Shown: positions 8,667-16,687, counted from the first letter of the stretch. The stretch is 64,000 nucleotides of DNA from Vibrio campbellii CAIM 519 = NBRC 15631 = ATCC 25920 (GCF_002163755.1 NZ_CP015864.1:682001-746000); one strand, 5' to 3'. Numbers and translations: made by a program. Notes: generated by a model not told the origin, from the sequence alone.

Positions 8667-9191
8667 TCAAAGGCTTATGCGCATATCTGCACAATTGAAA
8701 AGACCGTCACCTAAAGTTGGAAAACGCGCATAGTTTTTTAGCGTTCCATGATTTGAAAAACCTGACTTTTCTAAAACCCTTACACTTGCTATGTGCCCAA
8801 CAAATGGATTTGTTCTTACTTCCTTGATACCCAAGCTGTTTAAATATTCCAAGCCAGTACGACACAATTGCGTCGCAATTCCACGATTACTAAATTTGTC
8901 TGATATACCAAAATGGATCTCAGCATGCTGTTCATTGAACACAAACACAACCACCCCAAACACAAAGTCATTTTGGCTTTCTGCGACACCATAAACTAGC
9001 ACTTTGGGACGGCTTTCCAAATAGGATTTTCTCCATTGCTGAATTTTTGAGAGCGTAGTTCCCACCGTATCATGAGGCAATGTCGAAATGTACTTTGCAG
9101 AAGAAATTGAGCCAGAGTACAAACTAAACAATGAGTCTGCATCAGTTTCTCGAAGCTCCCTAATTCTAAAAACGTCATTCTCGTAGTTCAT
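8667..9191 (-). CDS. GNAT family N-acetyltransferase (cassette)
   Basis: 174 residues of RimJ/RimL type: N-terminal FRIRELRETDADSLF, mid-region FGISDKFSNRGIATQL (acetyl-CoA loop, NRGIAT) and C-terminal ASVRVLEKSGF. ATG follows GGAGGC. Substrate unknown; third GNAT of the array in map order. Confidence 0.87.
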   Translation of the reverse strand: MNYENDVFRIRELRETDADSLFSLYSGSISSAKYISTLPHDTVGTTLSKIQQWRKSYLESRPKVLVYGVAESQNDFVFGVVVFVFNEQHAEIHFGISDKFSNRGIATQLCRTGLEYLNSLGIKEVRTNPFVGHIASVRVLEKSGFSNHGTLKNYARFPTLGDGLFNCADMRISL

Positions 9192-9207
9192 TATGCCTCC
9201 ATTCGCC

Positions 9208-9327
9208 TAACGCCCTGTTAAGGTGTGAGCAACGCAATACCGAAGCTACCGCAAACCACCTTAAACACAGAACGCAACGCATAGCAAAAATGCCAAGCGT
9301 TGCGAATCACTCTTAAACAGATTGTTA
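9208..9327 (-). repeat. attC site, type I
   Basis: About 120 bp. Ends TAACGCC and TTGTTAT, arms GCAACGC/GCGTTGC. It follows the broken isomerase cassette. Confidence 0.9.
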
Positions 9328-9330
9328 TAT

Positions 9331-9665
9331 TTAAACTACCTGCTTGGAATAGCTGTTTCTGTCTATATCGACAACCTCTACCGTTAAAGAAGCACCGACT
9401 AACTGGATTGATTTCAGCTTAGACATAACACTATTAGACAAAAGTAACTTGTCCTGCTCGCTGCGACCGGAAAGAATACATAGAGTTACATGAATAAAGT
9501 TCTCTTTGTTAGAGCCCGTTTGATAATTTTCATATGCGATACTTCTAACCTTTATATCGCTACCATCTGGCTCAAACAAATTCGACTCTAGAGCCCCAAA
9601 AACACCTTCTGATTCAACTCTACTGGCTCGATAGGTGATGAATGTTCAATAATACAATGAGGCAA
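9331..9665 (-). pseudogene. Frameshifted 5-carboxymethyl-2-hydroxymuconate isomerase-like cassette
   Basis: Two frames together encode a tautomerase-superfamily protein of about 111 residues resembling CHMI (HpaF). The first frame starts at TTG 9665 after an AAGGAG site and reads (M)PHCIIEHSSPIEPVELNQ, giving the catalytic N-terminal proline. The second frame continues as GALESNLFEPDGSDIKVRS and runs to the stop at 9331. The switch lies around 9593-9606 in a run of T and G bases. Either a real frameshift or a homopolymer sequencing error. Confidence 0.75.
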
Positions 9666-9682
9666 AACTTGCTCCTTAAATA

Positions 9683-9802
9683 TAACGCCCTGTTAAGGTG
9701 TGAGCAACGCAATACCGATGCTCCCACATACCATCTTAAACACCAAACGCAACGCATAGTGAAAATGCCACGCGTTGCGAATCACTCTTGAACAGTTTGT
9801 TA
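9683..9802 (-). repeat. attC site, type I
   Basis: About 120 bp. Ends TAACGCC and TTGTTAT, arms GCAACGC/GCGTTGC. It follows the cytidine deaminase cassette and overlaps its stop. Confidence 0.9.
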
Positions 9803-10210
9803 TAGCGCTTTACCGTTTACAAGTGACCAATGATGAGGCATTAATTCTCGTATAGTTTTGAAAACCAATGCATTCTCTGGAGTTGTTATAGCTGCTTTGA
9901 CATCCCCACCCCAGTGGACAAGACGCTCTTGGCAAACTCCGCATGGTGACAAGATTAGAAATTCATCGTTCTCGTTCTCACGACACAGACATAATGAGTG
10001 AGTCACTCGCTCATTGAGTTTGTGAGCCTCTAAATAAGCACCCACTTCCATGCATAGTGAAAGAGCATCGTTTTTAATATCAGGAGCAATACTTGTCAAT
10101 ATTTTTCCTGACTCTGTTCTAACAGCCGCAGCACCACCCCAACCAGAAGGATATCGCATATTTACTAGTTCTATTGCTGCTTGATATAGCTCTTTTTCGA
10201 TATTTTCCAT
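9800..10210 (-). CDS. Cytidine deaminase-like protein (cassette)
   Basis: 136 residues from the second ATG at 10210 (GGATGGTC before it); two codons longer if the ATG at 10216 is used. The zinc-deaminase signature is visible: SLCMEVGA, where Cys takes the usual His/Cys ligand position and Glu is the proton shuttle, and SPCGVCQE supplying the PCxxC ligands. Size and order fit homotetrameric cytidine or blasticidin-S deaminases. Likely deaminates a cytidine-like nucleoside; exact substrate unknown. Confidence 0.88.
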   Translation of the reverse strand: MENIEKELYQAAIELVNMRYPSGWGGAAAVRTESGKILTSIAPDIKNDALSLCMEVGAYLEAHKLNERVTHSLCLCRENENDEFLILSPCGVCQERLVHWGGDVKAAITTPENALVFKTIRELMPHHWSLVNGKAL

Positions 10211-10241
10211 GACCATCCATATTCAATTTTATCGAGCGCTA

Positions 10242-10362
10242 TAACGCCCTGTTAAGGTGTGAGCAACGCAATACCGATGCTGCCGCATGCCACCTTAATC
10301 ACTTAAAACAACGCATAGTAAAAATGCCACGCGTTGCGAATCACTCTTAAACAGTTTGTTAT
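10242..10362 (-). repeat. attC site, type I
   Basis: About 121 bp. Ends TAACGCC and TTGTTAT, arms GCAACGC/GCGTTGC. It follows the HEPN-like cassette. Confidence 0.9.
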
Positions 10363-11072
10363 GTGATTTCTAACTCACGAAGTACAAACTCATGCCCCCA
10401 CTGACAATCCCAAAGTAGATTCAACATTCTTAGTACTTTGAACATATAAGCGAAGTCTTCAATGTTGGTTTCTGCTGAGGTCGTAAACGTTATATTGTTC
10501 TCTTCCTCACCCGCCTTGATCTGTACGTGGATGCTAGTATTGTGTTGGTCGTACTTTATTATGAGTTCATTGAAGTCACTACAACTCGTATCGGAGTAAA
10601 TACCGAAGTCACAACCCGCAGCTTCAAACGCCCCATGCTCAAGCAATTGGACTAAAGCTGTAATTAAATCGAAATAAACCTCAATATCAGCGATATCAGG
10701 GACGACATAGTCGTGCTCCATACCATTTCTTATGTTGTTCAGCCTTACTAGCGAACGGGAGTTTAAAAAACCAAGTGCGCCTATAAACTCCAGTTTAGTT
10801 TTGACTTTAATTGCACGCTTATTAAAAAGCTCATACAAGTTAAAGGTATGAAAGTAAGTATCTAACTGACAATCCAGCGCACGCTTCAGGTGAGATACAC
10901 AGTTAATGCGACTCACATCAGAAGAATTATTCAACTCATTTTCTGCAAAGCTCAAGTACTCTCTCGGCGTCAATTGAAAACGCTTTTGAACCTTTAGTGG
11001 ATTCTCTTTTCCGCTAGGCTCTAAAGCATGTATGTGTTCTTTTATGAACTGTTTAAATTCCTGAATATTCAA
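10359..11072 (-). CDS. HEPN-like unknown protein (cassette)
   Basis: 237 residues starting at TTG 11072, which has GGAG five bases upstream. The frame stays open further upstream, but only through attC sequence without a ribosome site. The middle part (about residues 40-125) is predicted helical and contains RNGMEH at 105-110, fitting the Rx4H motif of HEPN ribonucleases and nucleotide-modifying HEPN proteins. The C-terminal 100 residues are not recognised. Function is unassigned; HEPN membership is an inference from one motif and helical character. Confidence 0.6.
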   Translation of the reverse strand: MNIQEFKQFIKEHIHALEPSGKENPLKVQKRFQLTPREYLSFAENELNNSSDVSRINCVSHLKRALDCQLDTYFHTFNLYELFNKRAIKVKTKLEFIGALGFLNSRSLVRLNNIRNGMEHDYVVPDIADIEVYFDLITALVQLLEHGAFEAAGCDFGIYSDTSCSDFNELIIKYDQHNTSIHVQIKAGEEENNITFTTSAETNIEDFAYMFKVLRMLNLLWDCQWGHEFVLRELEIT

Positions 11073-11088
11073 ATTTACTCCAATCACA

Positions 11089-11207
11089 TAACGCCTTGTT
11101 AAGGTGTAAGGCACGCAATACCTGAGCTTCCGCATACCACCTTAACCACTAAAACTAACGCATAGTCAAAGTGCCACGCGTGCCGAATCACTCTTGAACA
11201 ATTGTTA
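11089..11207 (-). repeat. attC site, type I with covaried arms
   Basis: About 119 bp. Arms are GGCACGC and GCGTGCC instead of GCAACGC and GCGTTGC, changed on both sides so pairing is kept. It belongs to the Nudix cassette but is separated from that gene by the IS30 element. Confidence 0.88.
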
Positions 11208-11219
11208 GCTTTCTTGGAT

Positions 11220-12296
11220 TCAAGTACGAAGTGCGACACCTCTGAACATAAAAACAGTGAGATGCGATAATCATGAAGTCTGCTCCCGCCAAGAAGTAAA
11301 AAGCATGAAATACACGCACCTCACTGAGAACGAAAGGTATATGATTTCTGCGCTCAGAAAGCAAGGAATTAGTACCGCTAAAATAGCTAAACAACTGGGG
11401 CGTCACAAAGCCACTATCTATCGAGAAATTGAACGCAACTCCCGATACAACAGACACTTTAAAAGGTACTCCTATCAGGCATGGAGAGCCCAACAAATGG
11501 CTCGCAACCGGCTGCGCCGGTCACGCAGAAATAAGCGCTACAGCGAAATCGACTTTAGGTTGCCTGAAGCCCTGCTACGACTGGATTGGAGTCCTGACCA
11601 AATCGTTGGATACCTAAGGGTAAGAGGCTATCCAATAATGAGCCACGAGCTCATTTATGAGTACGTTTGGAACGACAAAACTCTCGGTGGAACACTATGG
11701 AAGCACCTACGCCAATCCAATAAGAAAAGGCGTAAAAGGTATAACTCAAAAGACAGCCGAGGTCGACTTGCAGCAAAGCGCCATATTACCGAAAGACCTG
11801 CAAAAGCTGAGCATCGAAAAGAGCCTGGTCACTGGGAGATTGATACCGTCGTTGGCCGCGGAACCAAGCACTGTATCGTGACTTTAGTCGACAGAATGAC
11901 TGGCTACACTTTTATTGGGCAAATGGACGATAGAACAAGCGAGTCGCTCAACGTAAGAATGAGCAAAATCATGACCCGCTCTGACTTACCTTTTAAGACG
12001 ATAACTGCAGATAATGGCACTGAATTTCATGGTTATGCACAACTAGAGAAACATCATAACTGTATGTTTTATTTTGCAAACCCATACCACTCATGGGAAC
12101 GAGGCACTAATGAGAACACTAATGGCTTAATACGACAATACTTACCAAAACGAACTTCTATGTCACACGTAACACAGAAGCTCTGCAATGAAATTGCACA
12201 CAAATTAAATACGCGCCCACGCAAAAGACTTGGGTATAGGACACCAACGGAGTATATTCATGCGCATCTGTAAAAAGTGTCGCACTTCAAACTTGA
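11220..12296 (+). mobile_element. IS30-family insertion sequence
   Basis: About 1.08 kb. Terminal inverted repeats TCAAGTACGAAGTGCGACAC (11220-11239) and the complement of 12277-12296 differ at two positions in 20. One transposase fills the element. It lies between the Nudix cassette stop (12307) and its attC (11207), so it entered after the cassette was in place. No clear target duplication is seen. Confidence 0.88.
11305..12273 (+). CDS. IS30 family transposase
   Basis: 322 residues from ATG 11305 (MKYTHLTENERYMI); the frame extends 16 codons further upstream without a better start. The N-terminal helix-turn-helix (RKQGISTAKIAKQLGRHKAT) binds the ends. The DDE catalytic domain shows HWEIDTVVG (first D), TADNGTEFHG (second D) and WERGTNENTNGLIRQY (E). 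The C-terminal RPRKRLGYRTPTEY motif is typical. Looks full length and potentially active. Confidence 0.95.
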   Translation: MKYTHLTENERYMISALRKQGISTAKIAKQLGRHKATIYREIERNSRYNRHFKRYSYQAWRAQQMARNRLRRSRRNKRYSEIDFRLPEALLRLDWSPDQIVGYLRVRGYPIMSHELIYEYVWNDKTLGGTLWKHLRQSNKKRRKRYNSKDSRGRLAAKRHITERPAKAEHRKEPGHWEIDTVVGRGTKHCIVTLVDRMTGYTFIGQMDDRTSESLNVRMSKIMTRSDLPFKTITADNGTEFHGYAQLEKHHNCMFYFANPYHSWERGTNENTNGLIRQYLPKRTSMSHVTQKLCNEIAHKLNTRPRKRLGYRTPTEYIHAHL

Positions 12297-12306
12297 TACT
12301 AAGTTT

Positions 12307-12774
12307 CTAGCCAACGAAGTACGCTGAATCATTTTCTGCAAATAAACAATCCAACGGGTACGGCAACTCAAGCCTTGGCATATTACCTTTTGAAAACCAT
12401 TTAAGGCATACCGTTTCATCATCGAGTGCGGATTGAGAACAACTTTCTACTACACATTTGAACATGATGACTGTGTATTCAACTTGATCACCATTTGGGT
12501 ATGTAAAACCAAAACCCTCACCGCCGAATACACCAAGTAGGCAATCTACTTTTACAGCCAAACCTGTTTCCTCGCGAACTTCCCTGATCAATGCTTGCAC
12601 TGGCGACTCTTGAGGTTCAATCATTCCGGCAGGAAGGCTCCATGTGCCATCTGATTTTTGCTGAAGTAGTAACTCTTTATTTTCATTTAAAATGACACCC
12701 GCAACGCCGGGGATAAGAAGTGGCATCGTTCCAACCTTAGAACGAACCTCTTTGATATAGTCACTTGCGCTCAA
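12307..12774 (-). CDS. Nudix hydrolase (cassette, cut off from its attC by IS30)
   Basis: 155 residues. A complete Nudix box GX5EX7REUXEEXGU is present (GMIEPQESPVQALIREV then REETGL, residues ~50-72), preceded by LPA. Hydrolyses a nucleoside diphosphate linked to another moiety; substrate unknown. Start is TTG at 12774 after AAGGAGG. The N-terminal ADP-ribose-pyrophosphatase-like layout is only a rough similarity. Confidence 0.9.
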   Translation of the reverse strand: MSASDYIKEVRSKVGTMPLLIPGVAGVILNENKELLLQQKSDGTWSLPAGMIEPQESPVQALIREVREETGLAVKVDCLLGVFGGEGFGFTYPNGDQVEYTVIMFKCVVESCSQSALDDETVCLKWFSKGNMPRLELPYPLDCLFAENDSAYFVG

Positions 12775-12791
12775 TTTTCCTCCTTGAAAGC

Positions 12792-12912
12792 TAACGCCTT
12801 GCTAAGGTGTGAGTAACGCAATACAAAAGCTTCCGCACACCCACCTTAATCACTAAAATCAACGCATAGTAAAAATGCCACGCGTTACGAATCGCTCTTA
12901 AGCAACTTGTTA
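12792..12912 (-). repeat. attC site, type I with covaried arms
   Basis: About 121 bp. Arms GTAACGC and GCGTTAC, a paired variant of GCAACGC/GCGTTGC. Ends TAACGCC and TTGTTAT. It overlaps the last codons of the membrane-protein cassette. Confidence 0.88.
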
Positions 12913-13361
12913 TGCTTCTTGTCAAAGTGTTTCAGCCGAACGAGAACCCATAGTGCAAACAGCAGTAACATGGTGGCATTGACGAAGTAAAAATCATCTT
13001 TACTCAACCATTTTGTAGAACCATAGATTGAGTAGCCATTTCTAGTAATGTGACTAACATAAGATGGGCCTGACCCTTCGGCGACCAACTGAGGCATGGA
13101 TAGAACTTCTACCTTACGGTTGAAGTAAAAACCCTCCTTATCGAAATTTGATGATATGTCAGCGTCGATAGTGAACAAACCTGGTTCTGAACCCAAGCTA
13201 AAAATCGTTTGGCAGTATGTAGTTCGCCCAATTGAGTAGCAATTGACTGATTTTATATTCACAACACCTACCTTATGCGAGAGCTCGGATAAGTCCCTAT
13301 CTAAAAAGGTCATGCCATAAAAAATAACGTAAGTTAAGACCAATAATAAAAGCTCTTTCAT
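12885..13361 (-). CDS. Unknown membrane protein (cassette)
   Basis: 158 residues from ATG 13361, which follows AAAGGGATTT; an upstream in-frame Met lies inside attC and is unlikely. There is one hydrophobic helix at residues 3-20 and one near 125-145, with a 100-residue region between that contains a Cys pair (NCYSIGRTTYCQ), so the loop is probably periplasmic and disulfide-bonded. The basic tail (HFDKKHNKLLKS) is read through the attC end. No family recognised. Confidence 0.75.
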   Translation of the reverse strand: MKELLLLVLTYVIFYGMTFLDRDLSELSHKVGVVNIKSVNCYSIGRTTYCQTIFSLGSEPGLFTIDADISSNFDKEGFYFNRKVEVLSMPQLVAEGSGPSYVSHITRNGYSIYGSTKWLSKDDFYFVNATMLLLFALWVLVRLKHFDKKHNKLLKSDS

Positions 13362-13377
13362 AAATCCCTTTGAAGCA

Positions 13378-13497
13378 TAACGCCCTGTTAAGGTGTGAGC
13401 AACGCAATACCGATGCTCCTGCATACCACCTTAAACACTAAACGCAATGCATAGCAAAAATGCCAAGCGTTGCGAATCACTCTTAAACAGATTGTTA
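13378..13497 (-). repeat. attC site, type I
   Basis: About 120 bp. Ends TAACGCC and TTGTTAT, arms GCAACGC/GCGTTGC. It follows the cupin cassette. Confidence 0.9.
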
Positions 13498-13505
13498 TAT
13501 GCACA

Positions 13506-13856
13506 CTAATCCAGGCTAAACTGAATAATTAACAGCTCAATGTCTGAATCTGAATCATTTATTAAACCATGCTCACCATAAGGCTTATTTTTTATCATAT
13601 CGCCTTTTTTAATCTTAACCTCTTGGTTATCAATAGTCATTGTTCCAGAGCCTTCGAGAATGATATACATCTCTTCGTTGTTGCCATGTTTATGGTAACC
13701 AACCGTAGAATTTGGTGGGATAATTTGTCTGTCGATAAAATCGCAGCTGCTAGCGAAGTCTGACTTACTCCAAATTTCATATAACTCGACAGAGCCAATC
13801 CCATCATGGGCAGAGTTCTGAATTTGTTTTTCCGTTTCTAAATAATTACGAATCAT
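13506..13856 (-). CDS. Cupin domain protein (cassette)
   Basis: 116 residues from ATG 13856 (MIRNYLETEK), preceded by AGAGAGAATTACAG; upstream in-frame sequence is attC. The cupin motif 1 is clear: GYHKHGNNEEMYIILEG, giving HxH and E metal ligands; motif 2 is represented by KPYGEHGLIND with its histidine. Single-domain small cupins bind a metal and act as isomerases, dioxygenases or sugar-binding proteins. Function not assignable further. Confidence 0.85.
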   Translation of the reverse strand: MIRNYLETEKQIQNSAHDGIGSVELYEIWSKSDFASSCDFIDRQIIPPNSTVGYHKHGNNEEMYIILEGSGTMTIDNQEVKIKKGDMIKNKPYGEHGLINDSDSDIELLIIQFSLD

Positions 13857-13877
13857 CTGTAATTCTCTCTGTGCATA

Positions 13878-13999
13878 TAACGCCGCATTAAGTGGTGAGC
13901 AACGCAGACCACCAAACCTAAAGCATTGTGCCGTAAACACTGAAACTGAAGCAAACTGAAAATGCCGAGCGTTGGGAATCCGTCTTAAATGCTTTGTTA
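13878..13999 (-). repeat. attC site, type II
   Basis: About 122 bp. Ends TAACGCC and TTGTTAT, arms GCAACGC and GCGTTGG. It follows the GNAT cassette at 13997. Confidence 0.88.
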
Positions 14000-14485
14000 T
14001 GTGTGGGCTGACTGATACACGTTATTTTCTATTGAAGCACCTGCAAACTCAAAGGTTAGAAGTCCTATTCGACTTAACCCAAGATGCTCATAAAATCCAT
14101 TGGATTCATTTTCAACCCAAGTGTAAAGCCAGTATTTATTACCCAACTGGTTTTCGACTTCATTCAAGAGCTTTCGACCTAACCCTTTCCCTTTGAAAGT
14201 GTTATCGACATATAGTTTTTCGACTTCAAAGCCATTACTGGACGTTTGATAATGCGATTCAAGATTAACCATTACATAGCCTTGAATAACTTCCTGTTCT
14301 TCACTTACAAACACACGATATTTAATCGTATCCAATATTTCTAAGAAGTAGGTTGCAGTGAAAGTAGACAAGACATACTCAGCGTATTCAGTTTTGATAC
14401 CTTCTCGAGCATATGTGTCTAGCCAAACTTTAATGGACAATGCCGCTAATTTTACGCAATCGTCTTTTGTCGCTTCCCTAACCAT
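13997..14485 (-). CDS. GNAT family N-acetyltransferase (cassette)
   Basis: 162 residues from ATG 14485 (MVREATKDD), which follows TTTGGAGGGAAA; the longer frame is attC-derived. The acetyl-CoA loop FKGKGLGRKLL follows VEKLYVDNT, and NGFYEHLGL is the usual C-terminal element. Substrate unknown. Confidence 0.88.
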   Translation of the reverse strand: MVREATKDDCVKLAALSIKVWLDTYAREGIKTEYAEYVLSTFTATYFLEILDTIKYRVFVSEEQEVIQGYVMVNLESHYQTSSNGFEVEKLYVDNTFKGKGLGRKLLNEVENQLGNKYWLYTWVENESNGFYEHLGLSRIGLLTFEFAGASIENNVYQSAHT

Positions 14486-14501
14486 TTTCCCTCCAAACAC
14501 A

Positions 14502-14620
14502 TAACGCCCTGCTAAGTGGCTGATAACATAACACAAAACCTAAACAAGCCACCTTAAACACAGAGCAAACTTTGAAGTAAATTCGCCGAGCGTTGGCAGT
14601 CCGTCTTAAGCAGTTTGTTA
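14502..14620 (-). repeat. attC site, type II (divergent left arm)
   Basis: About 119 bp. Ends TAACGCC and TTGTTAG. The left arm reads CTGATAACATAAC and pairs poorly with GAGCGTTGGC, so this site is more divergent than its neighbours. It follows the 102-residue acidic protein. Confidence 0.8.
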
Positions 14621-14926
14621 GAGGTATTCCGGGTCATCAGCTGCAGACCAATATACTTCATAATCAACATTTTCAATTATTTGATTGTCTTCAAACTGGT
14701 AAAAATCATACTTGGCAGGTTGCAGAAATTCGAAATCTGGTGGGATCATTTCAAATTCATCCTCACTACCACCTTCGACTTTGACTAATAACCCATTCTC
14801 GTGAGCTGAAACAATTATTCCCCAGAAACCACCATATTCATCATCGCGATTTGGAGATACAATCCTTATGGATACTAATACACGCTTTCCAATTTCTTTG
14901 GATGCTTCTTCAATTGAATATTCCAC
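14618..14926 (-). CDS. Unknown acidic protein, possible SH3-like fold (cassette)
   Basis: 102 residues, strongly acidic. The start is GTG at 14926 with AGAGG upstream. The beta-rich stretch RVLVSIRIVS..GGFWGIIVSAH..GLLVKVEGG (about 15-52) looks like an SH3-type barrel, as in single-domain proteins that bind partners. No catalytic motif. The stop lies at the attC boundary. No family recognised. Confidence 0.7.
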   Translation of the reverse strand: MEYSIEEASKEIGKRVLVSIRIVSPNRDDEYGGFWGIIVSAHENGLLVKVEGGSEDEFEMIPPDFEFLQPAKYDFYQFEDNQIIENVDYEVYWSAADDPEYL

Positions 14927-14936
14927 TTTATACCTC

Positions 14937-15058
14937 TAACGCCGCGTTAAGTGGTGAACAACGCCAACCACCAAACCTAACCCATTGTACCTTAAACACT
15001 TAAGCTGACTTGAACTTAAAGTGCCAAGCGTTGTGAATCCGTCTTAAACGCTTTGTTA
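14937..15058 (-). repeat. attC site, type II with covaried arms
   Basis: About 122 bp. Arms ACAACGC and GCGTTGT pair perfectly. Ends TAACGCC and TTGTTAT. It follows the broken secreted-protein cassette. Confidence 0.88.
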
Positions 15059-15082
15059 TGTTCGAGCGAATTGTTACCACCA

Positions 15083-15394
15083 TTATTTCTGAATACTCAG
15101 TTTATCTATGGGCTTAAACCCACTATTCCCACACCAATTATCTAGTGGCTCACGAGGGAATATGTTAGCTGTTTTTTTCTCTGAAGCCATCATGAACATT
15201 GCCATGGACAAAAAATGGTCAAATTTTTTATCGCCTACAGTTTTTCTTTGAACTAAATACCAATCACCACCGCTCATTTTTAGGGCAAAATCTTCACCGC
15301 AGTAATAAATTTGTTCTATTGTTTAATTTGCACCACTAGCCATCGCTCCGTATGGTAATAAAATCAATAGACTCATTAACAAGTATTTTCTCAT
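15083..15394 (-). pseudogene. Secreted-protein cassette with an in-frame stop after the signal peptide
   Basis: From ATG 15394 (AAGGATAAACA before it) the frame encodes a signal peptide MRKYLLMSLLILLPYGAMAS, then stops at TAA 15325-15323 (codon 24). The same frame continues as TIEQIYYCGEDFALKMSGGDW through 15083, giving a 103-codon gene interrupted by one nonsense codon. A shorter product could only start inside at the ATG near 15277 and would not be exported. No family recognised. Confidence 0.75.
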
Positions 15395-15423
15395 TGTTTA
15401 TCCTTTATATCTAATTTAGAACA

Positions 15424-15543
15424 TAACGCCTTGTTAAGGTGTGAGGCACGCAATACCGAAGCTCCCGCATACCACCTTAACTACTAAAATTAACGCATAG
15501 TAAAAATGCCACGCGTGCCGAATCACTCTTGAACAATTTGTTA
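15424..15543 (-). repeat. attC site, type I with covaried arms
   Basis: About 120 bp. Arms GGCACGC/GCGTGCC, the same paired variant as at 11089. Ends TAACGCC and TTGTTAG. It follows the 130-residue cassette protein. Confidence 0.88.
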
Positions 15544-15933
15544 GCTGGTTGTCTCCACAACATCGGAGGCGACCAAATTGAAACTTGTTGCCTGAATAAA
15601 CCACTCATGCCAAGGCATCGTTTCCTTAAAGCCATCAAAGTGGAATGTGCTTCCATCAAACTTCGCATTCATGATTTCATCAATTGGGCACTCTGGCGTT
15701 TCGTGGCTGACAGGTGCAACACTATTTAACCAGGTGAGACTTTTTTCATTGGATACGTTGTATAGAGTCATCACCCCGTTTTGAACAATTAGATCGCTTC
15801 CATTTGAACTCGGGTGCTCTTTGCTGATGAAAATACCACTGAGAACGATGATAATCTTGGAGTCAGTTCTGGAGACATCTTTGATAGATACATCATGAAA
15901 GTTCATCTTCTCAAAGTCGGTATTAATTTCCAT
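15541..15933 (-). CDS. Unknown protein (cassette)
   Basis: 130 residues. ATG follows AGGAGG. N-terminal FEKMNFHDVSIKDVS is reminiscent of small proteins with an FHD opening, sometimes found among immunity-like proteins, but the match is too short to name a family. Mixed beta content, no signal peptide, no cysteines of note. Function unknown. Confidence 0.75.
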   Translation of the reverse strand: MEINTDFEKMNFHDVSIKDVSRTDSKIIIVLSGIFISKEHPSSNGSDLIVQNGVMTLYNVSNEKSLTWLNSVAPVSHETPECPIDEIMNAKFDGSTFHFDGFKETMPWHEWFIQATSFNLVASDVVETTS

Positions 15934-15949
15934 ATAACCTCCTACCAGC

Positions 15950-16071
15950 TAACGCCGCATTAAGGTGTGAGCAACGCTACCACTAAACCTAACCATACCA
16001 CCGTAAACACAAAACCCAACGATGGAATGAAAAATGCCAAGCGTTGGGAATCACTCTTAAATGCTTTGTTA
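15950..16071 (-). repeat. attC site, type II
   Basis: About 122 bp. Ends TAACGCC and TTGTTAT, arms GCAACGC and GCGTTGG. It follows the SDR-fold cassette at 16082. Confidence 0.88.
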
Positions 16072-16081
16072 TGTGCGTACT

Positions 16082-16687
16082 TTACATGCCAAGCTTTGAT
16101 TTTATGAGCATACTTGAAATATAGGTGTTTGAATCCATTTTAACTAACGTATTTATGATTTCCAAAACGCTAAAATATTCTATGCGCTCCTCTTCGCCTT
16201 GACCAATACCACCTATCGTGAAATGAGTAAAACGATAACAATGATGTATATTTTGGAGCTGACCTGAAACATCTTTTAGTAGCTTTTTGCTCAATGTAAA
16301 TGCTGGATACTGTGTACTATCAGATAGCTCTGCCGTTGAACCAATTGAGACAATACTGCACTTCTCGCTTAGTGACTCTTGTGAATGAAGCTCATTAACT
16401 AAGTTGAGATAGCCTAGTGGGCCAACGTTCATAAAATCAGCTAACTCTACAGTTGTAAGATTCGATGATTCCCCCCACATAGAAACTAGGTACACAACTA
16501 TGTCGAACTTAACACTCTTAAGGCACGAGTAGTCTGGCTTTTTCTCTGGGTTAACATCAATACTGAAGCTAGAAATTCGTTCATCATTTTGCTCTGTCCT
16601 GGCGATCATATATATTTCAGCATTATGAATGTTCGAAGCTAGATACTTACCAAGACCTTTACTGCCACCAACAATGAGAATTTTCAT
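16082..16687 (-). CDS. SDR-fold NAD(P)-binding protein (cassette)
   Basis: 201 residues from ATG 16687, with AAGGAG upstream. The dinucleotide-binding motif GGSKGLGKYL lies at residues ~7-16. VSIGSTAE resembles the catalytic serine strand, and PAFTLSKKLLKD has the Lys position of YxxxK, but the usual Tyr is Phe (FTLSK). So it may bind cofactor without classical SDR catalysis, or act on an unusual substrate. Confidence 0.78.
   Translation of the reverse strand: MKILIVGGSKGLGKYLASNIHNAEIYMIARTEQNDERISSFSIDVNPEKKPDYSCLKSVKFDIVVYLVSMWGESSNLTTVELADFMNVGPLGYLNLVNELHSQESLSEKCSIVSIGSTAELSDSTQYPAFTLSKKLLKDVSGQLQNIHHCYRFTHFTIGGIGQGEEERIEYFSVLEIINTLVKMDSNTYISSMLIKSKLGM

Noticed and set aside
11220..12296. 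Target-site duplication of the IS30 element
   Set aside because: Flanking bases do not match clearly, so no duplication is claimed.
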